From Elysia marginata (taxonomy: Eukaryota > Mollusca > Gastropoda > Plakobranchidae), in contig BMAT01008342.1 in assembly GCA_019649035.1 (NCBI GenBank), positions 14,788 through 47,074 on the forward strand: a stretch of DNA of 32,287 bases, in the 5' to 3' direction. The notes below the pieces were generated by a model. The model was not told where the DNA came from. It made no database searches and worked only from the letters and a program-made list of their open reading frames with translations. This document shows positions 21,736-32,287 of the stretch, one piece after another (position 1 is the first letter of the stretch; every line of letters begins with the position of its first letter). A program made the position numbers and the translations under genes.

Positions 21736-21939
21736 CTAAAACCAGCTTCTGTCTCTTTAAACCACAAAATCCCCCTAGAGAAGCAATGCAAGTTGGCCGG
21801 AGTTTGACAAATTGGCCTCGAGGCATTTTGACAGCTTTGATAGGAAGCCATTGCGATGTCGGCATGGAAATCCCCGAGGGAAGAACAAATGTTGTGACTG
21901 TTGGTGTCACAGGTTGTAAAGTTTTTCGTGTTGGCTAAT

Positions 21940-23520
21940 CGGATTTAGAGGAATGTTTTGAATTAAATAAATCGTCTCAGCGCTATGCCTAATTATGTGT
22001 GCTCATCAGGACATTAACTTAAACTGCATTAGCCAATCATTGTGTTATTATTTTAGATCTCATTGACTCTTTTCACTGACAATTAACGATACCCTTGCCC
22101 TAGCTAAATCTGTTACTAGAATTTATTGTAATAATAGTTTTTGCAGTTTTTGGCATATTCTAATTAAAATCTGCGTCGACTTTGAACACATTGAACCGTG
22201 ACTGAGTAGTTCGGATCATTTAAAGTGTGCTTGTCAATCTGTGATTTAATGTCAAACACTGTTTTGTCCCTGTCGAGCTCCCAAAATTGCCACAATAGTA
22301 AATTCATCGTCATCAAAATGAAGCAGCCCACGAAGACGTTCACACATCTTTTCAAATCCCACTGAGAAAATTAGTGATAGTTTGTTAAAACTAAATTTTT
22401 ATGCTGCATTTATTACGTAATCTTCAATTTACAATTTATTAGAAGCATTAACTGTACACTGCTTCTGCAAGATATCTGGCATCATCTTTCCACCTCCTCC
22501 CCCCTTTTTTTTGCAAGAGCTGCGACCGAAAATGTGAAATAATGAATTAATTTCCAGTATATTGATTCATTAATTGCGTAGTAAAAATTATTTTGTATCC
22601 CATTTCGCCTCTCAATTCAATTAGTATAAAAATTATTGATGTTTTCCTTGTATTTAAAGTCTGTTAAAACCGAGCAACAGTGCAATGGAATTTACGCCTT
22701 TGAACTCGATACTTGTTTTTTCCTTAAACAAAACGAAACTTTTTTCAGTGACTGTGAAATATGCTTTACTAATTTAGGAAAGCATTTACTACTATCTTTG
22801 TGCCTCCAAAACTACCGCTCCTTCTTTATCTTCAATAAAAACTTTATATCACGTCAAATTAAAACAAATGTAAAGTGGTTGTTCTGAAAGGAAAATATTC
22901 TGCTTGCTTCAAAAATGTGCTCTAACTTCCTTAGCGTCCTCTCTGTCTCTCTTTCTTCTTGTCTTTTTCTTTCTGCCTTTTACATCTGATTTATATCTCA
23001 CAATGCATCTTTCTACCAGCTATACACAGCCGTATTTCTGCCTGAGTGCCAGTGATACTGAGCTACTAGACTTGCACAAAAGACCACAAATCTTTTTATC
23101 CAAGCCCGGGTTTGCTCTACGCACCGGAAGCAGGCACAGCACCCGGGTCACGTGATATTGCGATTTCCTGAACTTGCTCTACGATTCTATCGATCTGACC
23201 GGTTGATATGGCAGGGACCTCAGGTTGCTTCAATTTTGCTGTCAGAGATGTAAAGAAAATATTAAGTGGGGATTTCCATATCTCAGGAAACAGGACTCAG
23301 CCAGTTGCAGTGGCAGCAGCAAAATTTTGTTCTTTTTGTTTTGTTCTTCGTTGAAATATTATAACAAACCTTTTTATGGTCATGACGTGCTTTTTCTGAA
23401 AATGGCTATGATTCATGCCTTTTGTTGTTTTTTTTTTATCTTTCCCATATCTTTCCTTCCCTCTCTCTATCTACCTCTTTCTAAACTCACCTAATTTGCT
23501 TACCGAATTGGGATAAGCTA
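21940..23520. other. unannotated stretch
   Basis: AT-rich. Plus-strand frames at 22636-22887, 22904-23155 and 23225-23494 are Phe/Leu/Ser-rich and pyrimidine-driven. One E-box GTCACGTG lies at 23147-23154. No gene is supported. Confidence 0.5.
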
Positions 23521-23599
23521 AAAAAGTAAAAATCAGGCGTTGCTGCTGTTTCTAATCCAGCAGAATTTGAGCTTTCGCCCTTCAACCCAATTAATATAC

Positions 23600-23830
23600 C
23601 TAGCTGTAGTAGTTTGCAGTCTGTTGTAGTTGCTTGAGGGAGGAGTACAGAGTGTTTTCTATGTCAGGGACGGGAGGGAAAAGTTGCTGTCTAAGGTCCT
23701 GGAGTTTCCGGCATTCAAAAAGTAGATGTTCGACTGTTTCATTTGAGTGGTCACACAGTCGACAGAGAGGTGAGTGCTCAGGATTAATTTAATTGAGCTG
23801 GAAATTCAGAGGTTGATGTTGTATTAACAC
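23600..23830 (-). mobile_element. C-terminal relic of a non-LTR retrotransposon (LINE) ORF2
   Basis: Read on the minus strand, the frame ends at TAG (23602-23600) and includes NPEHSPLCRLCDHSNETVEH followed by LLFECRKLQDLRQQ. This holds the pattern Cys-X2-Cys-X8-His-X4-Cys, the CCHC knuckle found after the reverse transcriptase or RNase H region in several LINE clades. Just upstream the same frame reads QHQPLNFQLN, then a TAA where family members often carry an arginine, then INPEHS; so the copy is broken. Another in-frame stop lies at 23833. Reverse transcriptase and endonuclease parts are absent, which fits ordinary 5' truncation. About 75 bp downstream (to about 23525) looks like element 3' UTR ending in a T-rich stretch. 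The clade cannot be decided from this piece. Confidence 0.82.
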
Positions 23831-23834
23831 TTAT

Positions 23835-24090
23835 AATCGAAATCATTAAGATGTTTTTCTGCCTGCCTCTATAAGGTCAAATTTTCAGCTCCATTATTCT
23901 GATGAGACATTCAACAAAAGTCTTTATATTTGTTTCCGGATAAGATGTTTATGACCCCATGCTTGTTTTGGAAACTTGCCAAAATTTGTTCATAACATAA
24001 GTTTTATTCGCAAAGAAAATGCATTATTTAGAAAACGTGTTGTCAAGATTCTCTGTCTTGGCCATGAAAAACCAAGCTAGATTTTAAAAA
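23835..24090. other. unannotated stretch upstream of the LINE relic
   Basis: On the minus strand this is where more LINE ORF2 would lie. I could not follow a frame through it, so the relic is either truncated near 23830 or too eroded to read. Confidence 0.4.
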
Positions 24091-24093
24091 AAG

Positions 24094-24186
24094 TTACCTA
24101 ATTGATTACTTCTCCATTGGGATTATGCCATTGCATTGAAATTATCTAATTGATTACTTCTCCGTTGGGATTATGCTATTGCATTG
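24094..24186. repeat. 48-bp tandem duplication
   Basis: TTAYCTAATTGATTACTTCT starts at 24094 and again at 24142. The two copies differ at only three positions over the first 45 bp, so the duplication is fairly recent. Confidence 0.93.
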
Positions 24187-24189
24187 TGG

Positions 24190-26100
24190 TTCCTGAAGTT
24201 CAAACGGTATCAATACTGGCTGACATTCTGCAGACCAGTTTGACTTCATCGCTGATACTTCACCTTGCTTATGTTGAACCATCAAGCCCGTTACGGTGGC
24301 CTTCATACCGACATGAACTGTAATATTTTATTTTCTAAGAACTGATCCGAATCCAATTTTTTATTGTGTGCAATTCTTAACTGTTCAGTGTATGAAATGT
24401 AGTGTGAAGACACCCAAGGCTGAATGTAAGGATAGGTTTTGCTCTTTAAATTTTTTTTACACTAATTAAAAGCCCATCACTTAGAGATAGCTTGTGTGCA
24501 AATAATTTTCTTCCAAAATCATGAAATAAATATTTCTAAAAATCATTCATTTCCTCTCATCATATATGGCAAAGACAATAAATACTTGAAATAAAAAAAA
24601 AAACTTGCGTTGCTGATTGGCATGAAATACGTGCAAATTGATGTTTGATTCTTATTAATTCGGACACCGAAGTGTCCAATTTACGAGACAACTAAAAGTT
24701 TGCCTCTAAACGTTAAGCACATTCATAGACCTTTGGTCTGGAGTTTTCAATAGCAACTATATATTTTCTTTCTACATGAATAAATCAGCTTCAGGTTTTC
24801 TATCATTACCATTGTGGTTCACAGTGAAAACCATTTTTGCCCCAATCAATGTGTATGTCACGTTTTGTTCCTAAATATAACGTTTTAACGCACAGTCTGT
24901 ATCCTGACCATAGTGATGTCACTCCATGCTATGGGTGCTAAAACTTCTTTCGAGAGAGCCCCTTTATGTGCTAGAAATTGAAATTAAAAAAAAAAACCTT
25001 TATAGCGACATGTGAAAGTTGGACATAATCTTCAAAAAAACTTAACAGTTTTGGTTGACGTCGCGGTTATAAGGCTGTATTTATAAACGGAGCTTTTAAT
25101 TCGACAGCATAGGCCCCCTATATTTTTTTCTGGATTAAAATTACGCTACAAAAGCTGAACTTTTAGACTGTATGGATCTGTTAAAATTTCTTATGGATAC
25201 GAAATTTTCTGTGAGAAATTGACTTAAAGCATTGTGAAGTGAAAGGAAAACACGATTTCTTCTAAAATTTTGTAAATTAATAAAGGCTGTTACTTCATTT
25301 GAGTTATGAGGAAACCTGGAATATAATGCAAAAAAAACAATAGAAAATACTTCTTGCTTCTAAGCAGATGTTTTGTCTCTGGCCGTTACTTTTAGTACGG
25401 TTTACAAAGATTTCTAATTCATTTTCTGTATCTTCATCTTATCTAAGCATATTTTGTTACTGCATAGTCTGAGCCACGAATCATTTGTAATTATACGGTC
25501 TGGAAGCATTGCCCACAGCACCTTTATATACCTAGTTTCCATCTCCATCGCAACACTCAATCAGTTATGAAAGCAGTAAAACTGTTGATCTATGAATGAT
25601 GTAACCCACTCACTGCCGCCCAGTGTTAATTGGCTCCACATAAAGGGTTAAAGCACGACTGGGCAAGCTTTTAGCGCATGAGCAACAAGCCGGCTGAGCA
25701 AGCCGACCGTTACCCACCGGTTGTGTTTTCAAGACATTTCCGGATGCCGGGTTTTTTGGTTAAGTGATTTCAAACAGTTTCCTACCTCAGTCGTGGAAGC
25801 TTGGCGTACTTCTCAATTTAATGTATGTTATCCAATCTGTTTCGGTCTAACGATGCTCTATAAATTGGCTTTCAAGTCGCCAGTAAGAGTAAAAGTAAAA
25901 CATCTTTTACGGTTTGGAAAGTTTGTTAAAAACAATACCTTTTACTCAAAAAAAATTTGATCACCATCACAGGCATAGATCGTGTGGTACAGAAGCGAGA
26001 TGTGGTCTTGGTCTAAAAGCTCTGTTAACGCCCAAAAGCCAATGAAACATAATGAAGTGGATGTATTATAGGAAACAGCTCACTTCCTCCGGGCCTGGAC
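24190..26100. other. unannotated 1.9-kb stretch
   Basis: A minus-strand frame of about 57 codons (24320 down to about 24155) is open beside the 48-bp duplication, without codon bias. A short hairpin, GGACAC CGAA GTGTCC, lies at 24662-24677. A GC-richer patch sits at 25600-25750. The rest is AT-rich. No gene is supported. Confidence 0.45.
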
Positions 26101-26104
26101 CTAT

Positions 26105-26150
26105 CCCTTCCTTCCTTCCTTTTTCCTTCCGTTAACCCTTCCTTCCTTCC
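26105..26150. repeat. (CCTT)n microsatellite, interrupted
   Basis: Two blocks of CCTT units flank TTTTTCCTTCCGTTAACC. Confidence 0.9.
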
Positions 26151-26154
26151 ACTC

Positions 26155-28330
26155 ACATTCGTGTGCCCATTCATGAGTTCACTCTCCGAGCGTTAATGCT
26201 TTCACGGATATTATTGATCTGGCATCCTGTGAGTTAATGAGTGCCGCAGTCTTACATGCTATATTGGCTAAAATAAGAATTTAGAAAAATACCTAGTAGT
26301 CCAATGTAACCATTTTAGCTATATAGTGTAAACTTATCGCTTTCACCGCGGAAATAAAGAGGACAGCCGAAGCTGCGAGGCCGGATGACCAAGCTAGCGG
26401 AAGGCACTAAGTAAGTGTTAACTTCAATCTTCTCCTTATCTTTTACCTTACCTGTCGCCCACTCTTTGTGCTGTAAAAATGTGTTCTCTAACTAGGTTTT
26501 TTTTTCTTTACAAACTCTTTTTCTCTACAAAACGCTCCCAACCAGATAAAATTGTAGCTGTCAATTGCAATGCTTTAATAGTAGACATATATTTTGACAT
26601 GCACCTTTATCTTTTATCAATCGTCATTAAAACGAGATACATGCAATTGGAAAAGAACACTTTTTTAATCTTCAAACATAATTGTTGTATTAGCCACTCT
26701 CTTAAAATTGTTAACCGGTTTATGAAAAAAAAAAATAACAGAGCAAATACAAAATCCCAACTCCCCACCCCCCTCCCCTCTAGAGCTCTCTGACAGCACT
26801 GTTTGTTACCAGAGGAATAAAAATTTACTAGATCTAGACGCGTATCCCGTAGGATGATCCTGACCGTATCTCGAACAGAGATTTAAATAAAAAACAAATT
26901 CTGTCCACATATGTCACCTACACAGCCTTTAAAATGGGAACCCACCATGAGAAAACACAAGAGGGTCACTAGAGACCTTTAGCACACGCACCTTGTCTAA
27001 CTACGCGTACGTGAAAATCGGAAAAGCAGATTGAGGAAACTATAAAATAATGAAACCAGTTTCTAAAAATAGACGCCACGGACGTTCGCGTCATACTCAC
27101 GCGTTGCTGCTTAAAGTCTGTACTGGTTCAGAGACGCCCTGGAGTTTTCAGTACGGGAGATACTCGTCAGGTGATACGGCCTTTAGAATCAGTCTTCCAC
27201 CCCCTTATAAGACTATTTTATCTACCGAATCTTTGAGAAATAGAGGTATCAGCGGTATATTTCTTATATTTTTAAAGAGTAGTTGTGTGGTAGGTATATA
27301 ACATTTTTTAATTCATTTTCAATAGTTTTGAATGCTAGCACTTCTACTGCAGCAACAAAGAATAAAGGTTAGATCGGGCAACGCTGTCTTTGCACCTCGA
27401 GCCATACCAAACTCTTCATAAATTTATTACCCCCCCCCCCTTTTCCTCTTTTTTTCTTTTGTGCATTTTTTTTTATTAATCAGAAGGATGTTAATCCATC
27501 TAAAAAAATAACCTACAAAGCCCAGCTCTTCAAAAGCACTTAATATTAAGGAAATTGAAATAGTATCGAGAGCTCTTTTAAAAACTATACGTAGCATTAT
27601 ACCATGTGACTTGTCAATCCTGGTGTGTTTATTAATGTTATCGATTTGGTGATTTAGTTCAGCAATGATGCGACCAGAAATAGAACCATATTGAGTATCA
27701 CCAATAATGGATACTACAACACTCTGTAGTCGTAGAGTCAGTAACTTTGCTATAATTTACTAATCAGTTTATGAAAGCTATAGGCCTCCTATTTGAAATG
27801 AGATCGACTGCAAGGTTGTTATCTCTATAGTTAAAAAATCTGATGGGCATAGAGCTATGAGATGTAAAGGCTCAATGGCGCAATTCAATTGTGTACTTGC
27901 AGCAAGTTTTGGACTTTGCGATTAAACATCAACCGTGTTCTTTATGTATTAATGTAAAGGCTTAGCAATTTGCTTGCGAAACTTTGAAACCCGATAATAT
28001 GACCAGCAGCTTTTCATCTCATGATATACACGTATCAAAATTTCAGTCACTTTGTTAGTTTTCTCAGGTTTTCCAACACGCCAGAGCCTGAAATAAGTTT
28101 CAGGGTATCTCTAAGAGATGGGCTTTTTATTAGTCCACAGCGGCCGTTGCTGCGAATATCTTTCTGCACCGTTGAAAAAGATTTTTAGAATAATATTAAC
28201 AACTTTCAATAAATACTTTTCAGTTATTTCTCACGCACCTTTATACTTAGACATTTGACAAAAAGCTGTTAACATTTTTTCATTCTACTTTTCATGTCAA
28301 GAAATTCAACATTGACAAACAAAGCTTCAA
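26155..28330. other. unannotated 2.2-kb stretch
   Basis: A GC-richer patch (26346-26410) ends in a perfect donor hexamer GTAAGT (26411-26416). Overlapping AGATCTAG motifs lie at 26828-26837 and a C11 run at 27430-27440. An 83-codon ATG frame (27050-27301, plus; MKPVSKNRRHGRSRHTH start) has a basic N-terminus but no codon bias or known motif. No gene is supported. Confidence 0.45.
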
Positions 28331-28335
28331 GAGGC

Positions 28336-28405
28336 TGCGCACGGCCTAGTGGACTAAACTTCATACTTGTGTTGTCAAGATTGTAACTGTCGACAAAAAA
28401 AAAAA
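28336..28405 (+). mobile_element. possible tRNA-like SINE head with A-rich tail
   Basis: CGGCCTAGTGG (28342-28352) matches an 11-nt pol III A-box core (TGGCNNAGTGG) at 10 of 11 positions. The expected B-box position (about 28374-28390) is only vaguely similar. A run of eleven A follows at 28395-28405. This could be a short, truncated SINE; the single good box means chance is quite possible. Confidence 0.2.
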
Positions 28406-28409
28406 CGGC

Positions 28410-30095
28410 TCTTACTGCTCTGCGATGATGCTGTCTGTAATATCAGAATGGATTGTTTTGATTAATAGACAAGGACAATGTGCTCCTGGGTAGTAACATC
28501 ATAGTGCTCATGCCAGGCGCACCGCCAATGTTATTTTTTTCTCTCTACAAGCCTTCTCTGGCAATGTTTACGTTTTAGCATTGTACGAGTGAGTGGTCAT
28601 ATGATGCGCTTGACTTAGGCCTAGATTACAGTGTGTGATCATTCAGCTATCTTAAAGTATCTTTGTTGACAGAGTGTGGGTGACATGTTTGTTTTAAATG
28701 ACGTCTTGACAAATCTACTAGAGCCGCAACCAACAAACTGTTGGAACTTCAAAGTGATTGGCCTACTTTCACCCATAAAAATGTTTGTAAGGGTTGACAT
28801 TTAGATCACGTAAAACAAAAAGCCTTCAGTGAATGCAGTGTCATTTCAGTCTTTTTTATTCCAGAAATCTTAATATATAAAAATAACCAGTCAAAGCGTC
28901 GATAATTGAAAAATAACAATGACAAATTCTAATATCAGCAGTGCGTTTAAGGGCGATAAAAACTGCAGTTTCATTTTTTTAAATTTCAGCCCACTGTCGA
29001 CTTGAGCAAGTTTAAAGAATGTTAGTATTTTTTGGTGGTCGCAATTATATCTTATGGAAAGGAATGACATGGAGAATTTAAGATGCTCATCTTTTTTGCG
29101 AGTTCTGTTTTATATTTTGCACCAGCAGTGTTAAATAGCAAAGGTGCCATTAAGCGATCAAGGTATAAAAAAGAAATAATTAGTAAAATCTACCAGATTA
29201 TCTCTGAAAATATAATGAACAAAAACATAAATAAATCACCATAATTTTTATTTAAGTTTAAAACGTACATGACATAATGAGATACAATATAATTATTGTA
29301 CAATTTTACCATGATATTGACTTTTAGGGACTAGATCTTTAACAATTGATTTTTGATACTTCACAGGAAACTGCATTCTGATAACACGCAATCGGGTCGG
29401 TACTTATCACGTGGGGCTCTAGATGTCGCAGCCTGCGATTTCAGATATCTTTCACAACAACTGCTCTTACCAATATTTCTTACACGTGAAATTAAATGCT
29501 CTATTTTGTTTACTCTTACAACATGTCTCGCAAACTGTGCAAGTGGGTCAGAGATCGTAAATGTCACATTACAAAGCGTTTTAGTTTATAAATGTATACA
29601 ATTGCATTAAACCATTAAATAATTTTGTAGAAATATATTGGAAAATCTTTGATTTAAAGTATGTATAGAAAACCAAGAGGAATAAATCAACTTTTAAAAG
29701 GCATTATCTCAAATCGAAAATGCAAATATCTAGCTCTTTCAAATTAGTTAAAAAGACCCATAACTGCCAGCTAGGACCAAGTAGAATGCTATGCTAGTTT
29801 GTTCAAACTACCCGCCTTTTGTAACTTTATTTGTGGGGGTTTTTTTGGATTTGGTTGTGATATTTTTATTTGATCACACGTGTCACTCAAAATAACATTA
29901 CAGAGTCGACCGTACAGTTCAACAGAGACTATGACAAAATTTTCTCTCCCAAAACTGGGATGTTAATTAAGCTCCGTATGAGAATCCAGAGAAAGCGCAC
30001 GGGATTTTAAACTACTCACGTGACATTACGAAAGTGCCTCTTCCCAGACGCCACCACCTTTCCGACACATTGGCTTCAAATAGTGACCCAACAGA
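28410..30095. other. unannotated 1.7-kb stretch
   Basis: AT-rich. Four CACGTG cores lie between 29408 and 30022 (29408, 29483, 29877, 30017). Short frames at 29353-29610 on both strands show no support. Confidence 0.5.
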
Positions 30096-30101
30096 TAGTT
30101 T

Positions 30102-30138
30102 AACAAAACAAAAACAAAAACAAAAACAAAAAAAAACA
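30102..30138. repeat. (CAAAAA)n microsatellite
   Basis: Five CAAAA/CAAAAA units ending in an A9 run. Confidence 0.93.
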
Positions 30139-30144
30139 GAGTAA

Positions 30145-31680
30145 AACGTGTTTTCAAGGTAAAGAAAGAACATAAAAGCGAAAGTTTGATTGTATTTTAA
30201 TCTCACATCCTTTTGTTATCTTTCCAGCACTCTGCCATTTTCTCTTTTGTTCTCCACCGTAAAGGGCCTTTGTGAAAGTTCAATCCCAAACACTAAGAAC
30301 AGCCCATACCTCAGGTTTCCCCAGCCCACTGCTTTCACCTGTATAGGACCGCACGAATCTTTAACTTGATGGGCCACAAAGCCACGGCTCAGGGACTCAA
30401 CAATAGAACTGCATTACATCCCCACAGGGCCTGTCCAAGTGCTCACAAGCAAAATGAAAATTTATTGACGTGGGGAACAATGCAAATCAATCGAGAGGCG
30501 GAAGTCTCCGAGACGTGCTCAAGAGCTGGCAAGATATTCGAGAAAAAAGACGAAAAAAAAAACCCACGGTGAAAGGTTTTCACTTACGCCTTCTAATGCA
30601 ATCCGTCAAGCGCCAACATGGTTATTATTATTTTTTTATTATTTTAATTTGGTTTGGATATTGATCTGTTAGGCACTTGGCTTGGATATTGATTTTTATG
30701 GTTCTTTATGTTCACTAACATATTTCAGATCAGATATATCCCATAGGTTTACTTAGTACACAAAAATCTATACGTTGGTCTGGATTGATCTATTAAAATA
30801 TAATAATTACTGTAAAAATTAATTACTAAAAACTTTCCACGATTCCCACTGACTTTTGATTTAAAGTTATCTCTAAAGCGACTTGACGACATAAGATTAT
30901 GATTTGGATTTAAAAAGCTATTGTTTCTTACTTGGTTGCTTAATATCCTGGGCTTATACCCTCATCAGTGTACAAAAGAAATAACGAAGGTATTTCGTAT
31001 GCTTTTCATTGTACTGGATGAAGTAGGGTGGACAGTCATGCAAGTGTAGGATTTAAGTGTCGCTATACTATTTTTTGACGTCGAAATTCAGTGGTAAGGA
31101 TATGCGATCGATTAAGTGCAGAGGAGTAACATCTATCGTTATTTAAAACATTACTGTTTCATGTGTCAGAAGCCGCAAATCTAAACATCTTGATGTTGAT
31201 ACGATGTAGACCTGCAAGCTTTCCGAATTTTTCCAGCACTCGCTATTATTTTTGTTTATTAAGTTGAGGGGGATACAATAAAATATCATAATTTCGGTCA
31301 CACAAATGACGTCAAGCTATTTATATAACCTAAGACATTCGTCATTTTAAAGTATAGAACATGCAAGGAAGTTCATTTGGCACGACAAACTTTTAAATGT
31401 ACTTTTTACTTTTTTCTCCAGAAAATTTTTGGTAGTCATTTTAACAGTTTTTCCTGGTCAGTTTTGTTTCCTAACCAAATGCTTTTCAACTTTAACGAGT
31501 TATTTTCTTGTATAATTGTCAGCAAATCGTAGGGTTGTAGCCTGATTTAAGAAGTTTTGGAGTTATGTAATCATTTTAGTTCCAACGGGAAAATAGATTT
31601 ACACGGTAGATTTCAGAACAGAAAATAAGAATAATTTCCATGTGAAATCAGAACGAATATTTCTTTTCTGATTTAATCCA
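30145..31680. other. unannotated stretch; even-composition patch at 30190-30610
   Basis: The left part has more even base composition. It contains an ATG frame of 67 codons (30369-30572, hydrophilic, no known motif) and an octamer followed by ATCAATC (30480-30493), a POU/PBX-like pairing. It may be a conserved non-coding element or an exon. The right part is AT-rich, with a CRE TGACGTCA at 31307-31314. Confidence 0.4.
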
Positions 31681-31740
31681 TTTTTGTGGAGCTCTTTCAC
31701 GGGGCAGAAAAAATAAACGAAGCGAAGTTAAGGCCACTTT

Positions 31741-31801
31741 TAGATCTAGAATCTAGATCTACTCTAGCGCTGAACCTTTTCAATCAACTACATCTAGATC
31801 T
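31741..31801. repeat. 21-bp palindrome and repeated CTAGATCT
   Basis: TAGATCTAGA, A, TCTAGATCTA (31741-31761) is a perfect palindrome with 10-bp arms around one base. A further CTAGATCT lies at 31794-31801. Confidence 0.9.
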
Positions 31802-31953
31802 ATATCTCGATGCAGAAATATTGCATGATTCTCACAAGTCTGGCTGTACATTCAAAACAATATTCTTAACAATATTCCTTCAGTTGATTGGAATTCTCTC
31901 TTTATGTGTGGATGACAGAATCAAAACCGAGCCCGATTCATTGGTAAAAGAAA

Positions 31954-32035
31954 CCGCCATTTTGTTTGAAAATTTTTTAGTTCGAGATGATTATCTATCC
32001 CACAATGCATTGATTATCTATCCCACAATGCATTG
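31954..32035. promoter_or_regulatory. YY1-type site plus two tandem ZNF143/Staf-type sites
   Basis: CCGCCATTTTG (31954-31964) is the reverse complement of the YY1 consensus AANATGGCGGC core. Thirty-odd bases further, TATCCCACAATGCATTG (31996-32012) matches the ZNF143/Staf motif CCCAYAATGCAYYG very well. It is repeated exactly at 32019-32035 as part of a perfect 23-bp tandem duplication. These two factor types commonly mark constitutive animal promoters, for mRNA genes and snRNA-type genes. A promoter near the right edge is therefore likely. The open plus-strand frame over this area (31686-32045) lacks an ATG near its start and is not supported as coding. Confidence 0.5.
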
Positions 32036-32287
32036 TACGTTCTGATTCTCCAAAAAAAATTAGAAATGCTTCAAGTTGGAGATTTCGGGTTGGAATCTTC
32101 CGAAAAATCAGAACGGAATGGAATTTCCGGGGATAATCTACTCGTTCTAAAGCTCAAAAAATAGCGTTTTGATTCTCATTCTGATTTGGCATGCCATTTC
32201 AGAAAGGTGAAAACGCACCTTTAGTGTTAGTTTCCGAATTTAAAATGTGATGTTTACTATCGGTGTGGTTTGTGTTTTCCCGTTCTA
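32036..32287. other. right-edge stretch with kappa-B-like site
   Basis: GGAATTTCC (32120-32128) is close to the NF-kappa-B consensus GGGRNWYYCC, and AATCAGAACG (32106-32115) repeats an earlier copy near 31646. No gene start could be read before the window ends. Confidence 0.35.

Noticed and set aside
25600-26260. CACTCACTGCCGCCC near 25615 and GAGTGCCGCAGTC near 26240 as possible transposon ends
   Set aside because: The putative terminal repeats do not match as inverted repeats and no clean TTAA duplication is present.
27050-27301. 83-codon ATG frame with a basic N-terminus
   Set aside because: No codon bias, motif or splice context.
30270-30290. AGTTCAATCCC as a tRNA B-box
   Set aside because: No A-box at the expected distance upstream and no cloverleaf could be drawn.
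31686-32045. 119-codon plus-strand frame
   Set aside because: Begins with GTG rather than ATG, spans the YY1/ZNF143 sites and the exact duplication, and shows no codon bias.

Overview
The window looks like AT-rich, intron- and repeat-dominated nuclear DNA from an animal, most likely an invertebrate. Signs are abundant microsatellites, a degenerate tRNA-derived SINE, a decayed non-LTR retrotransposon tail, scattered E-box, CRE, YY1 and ZNF143-type motifs, and no bacterial-style operons, Shine-Dalgarno sites or dense ORFs. A mollusc is my best guess, from the SINE-like head and the overall texture; this is inference, not demonstrated. No complete gene is recognisable. The longest open frames (about 110-140 codons) are either low-complexity (poly-Ser/Met, Ser/Leu/Phe-rich pyrimidine tracts) or of a length expected by chance in 32 kb.

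Layout. 1-2700: AT-rich sequence with a long (CAT)n block (532-669), a possible minus-strand coding remnant (1901-2123) and a G-quadruplex-type run (2362-2394). 2700-5640: a (GA)n/(ACAG)n block, 2.4 kb of plain sequence, then a (TAG)n block. 5640-8240: a degenerate SINE (6191-6361) and a pyrimidine tract. 8241-8808: an 18-unit, 31-bp minisatellite with a six-unit higher-order repeat. 9800-12170: moderate-GC patches, a candidate 3' exon (11514-11732) and a GC island with an NRF1-like site. 12170-17140: small tandem repeats, a GC/CCAAT-bearing island (15840-16170) and a compound CAG/TAG/GAA tract. 17140-21740: paired E-boxes, a C/G hairpin beside a TATA box, an inverted-repeat cluster of one 17-bp motif, a second NRF1-like GC island, and a candidate 195-nt minus-strand exon. 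23600-23830: the minus-strand C-terminal end of a LINE ORF2 with its CCHC knuckle. 24094-24186: a 48-bp tandem duplication. The right edge (31741-32128) holds AGATCTAG palindromes, a YY1-type site, two ZNF143/Staf-type sites in tandem and a kappa-B-like site, suggesting a promoter close to the window end.

No pathway can be assembled from this window. The parts best supported by direct reading are the tandem repeats, the LINE relic and the motif cluster at the right edge. Candidate exons rest on open frames, splice-like borders and third-position GC bias, all estimated by eye.
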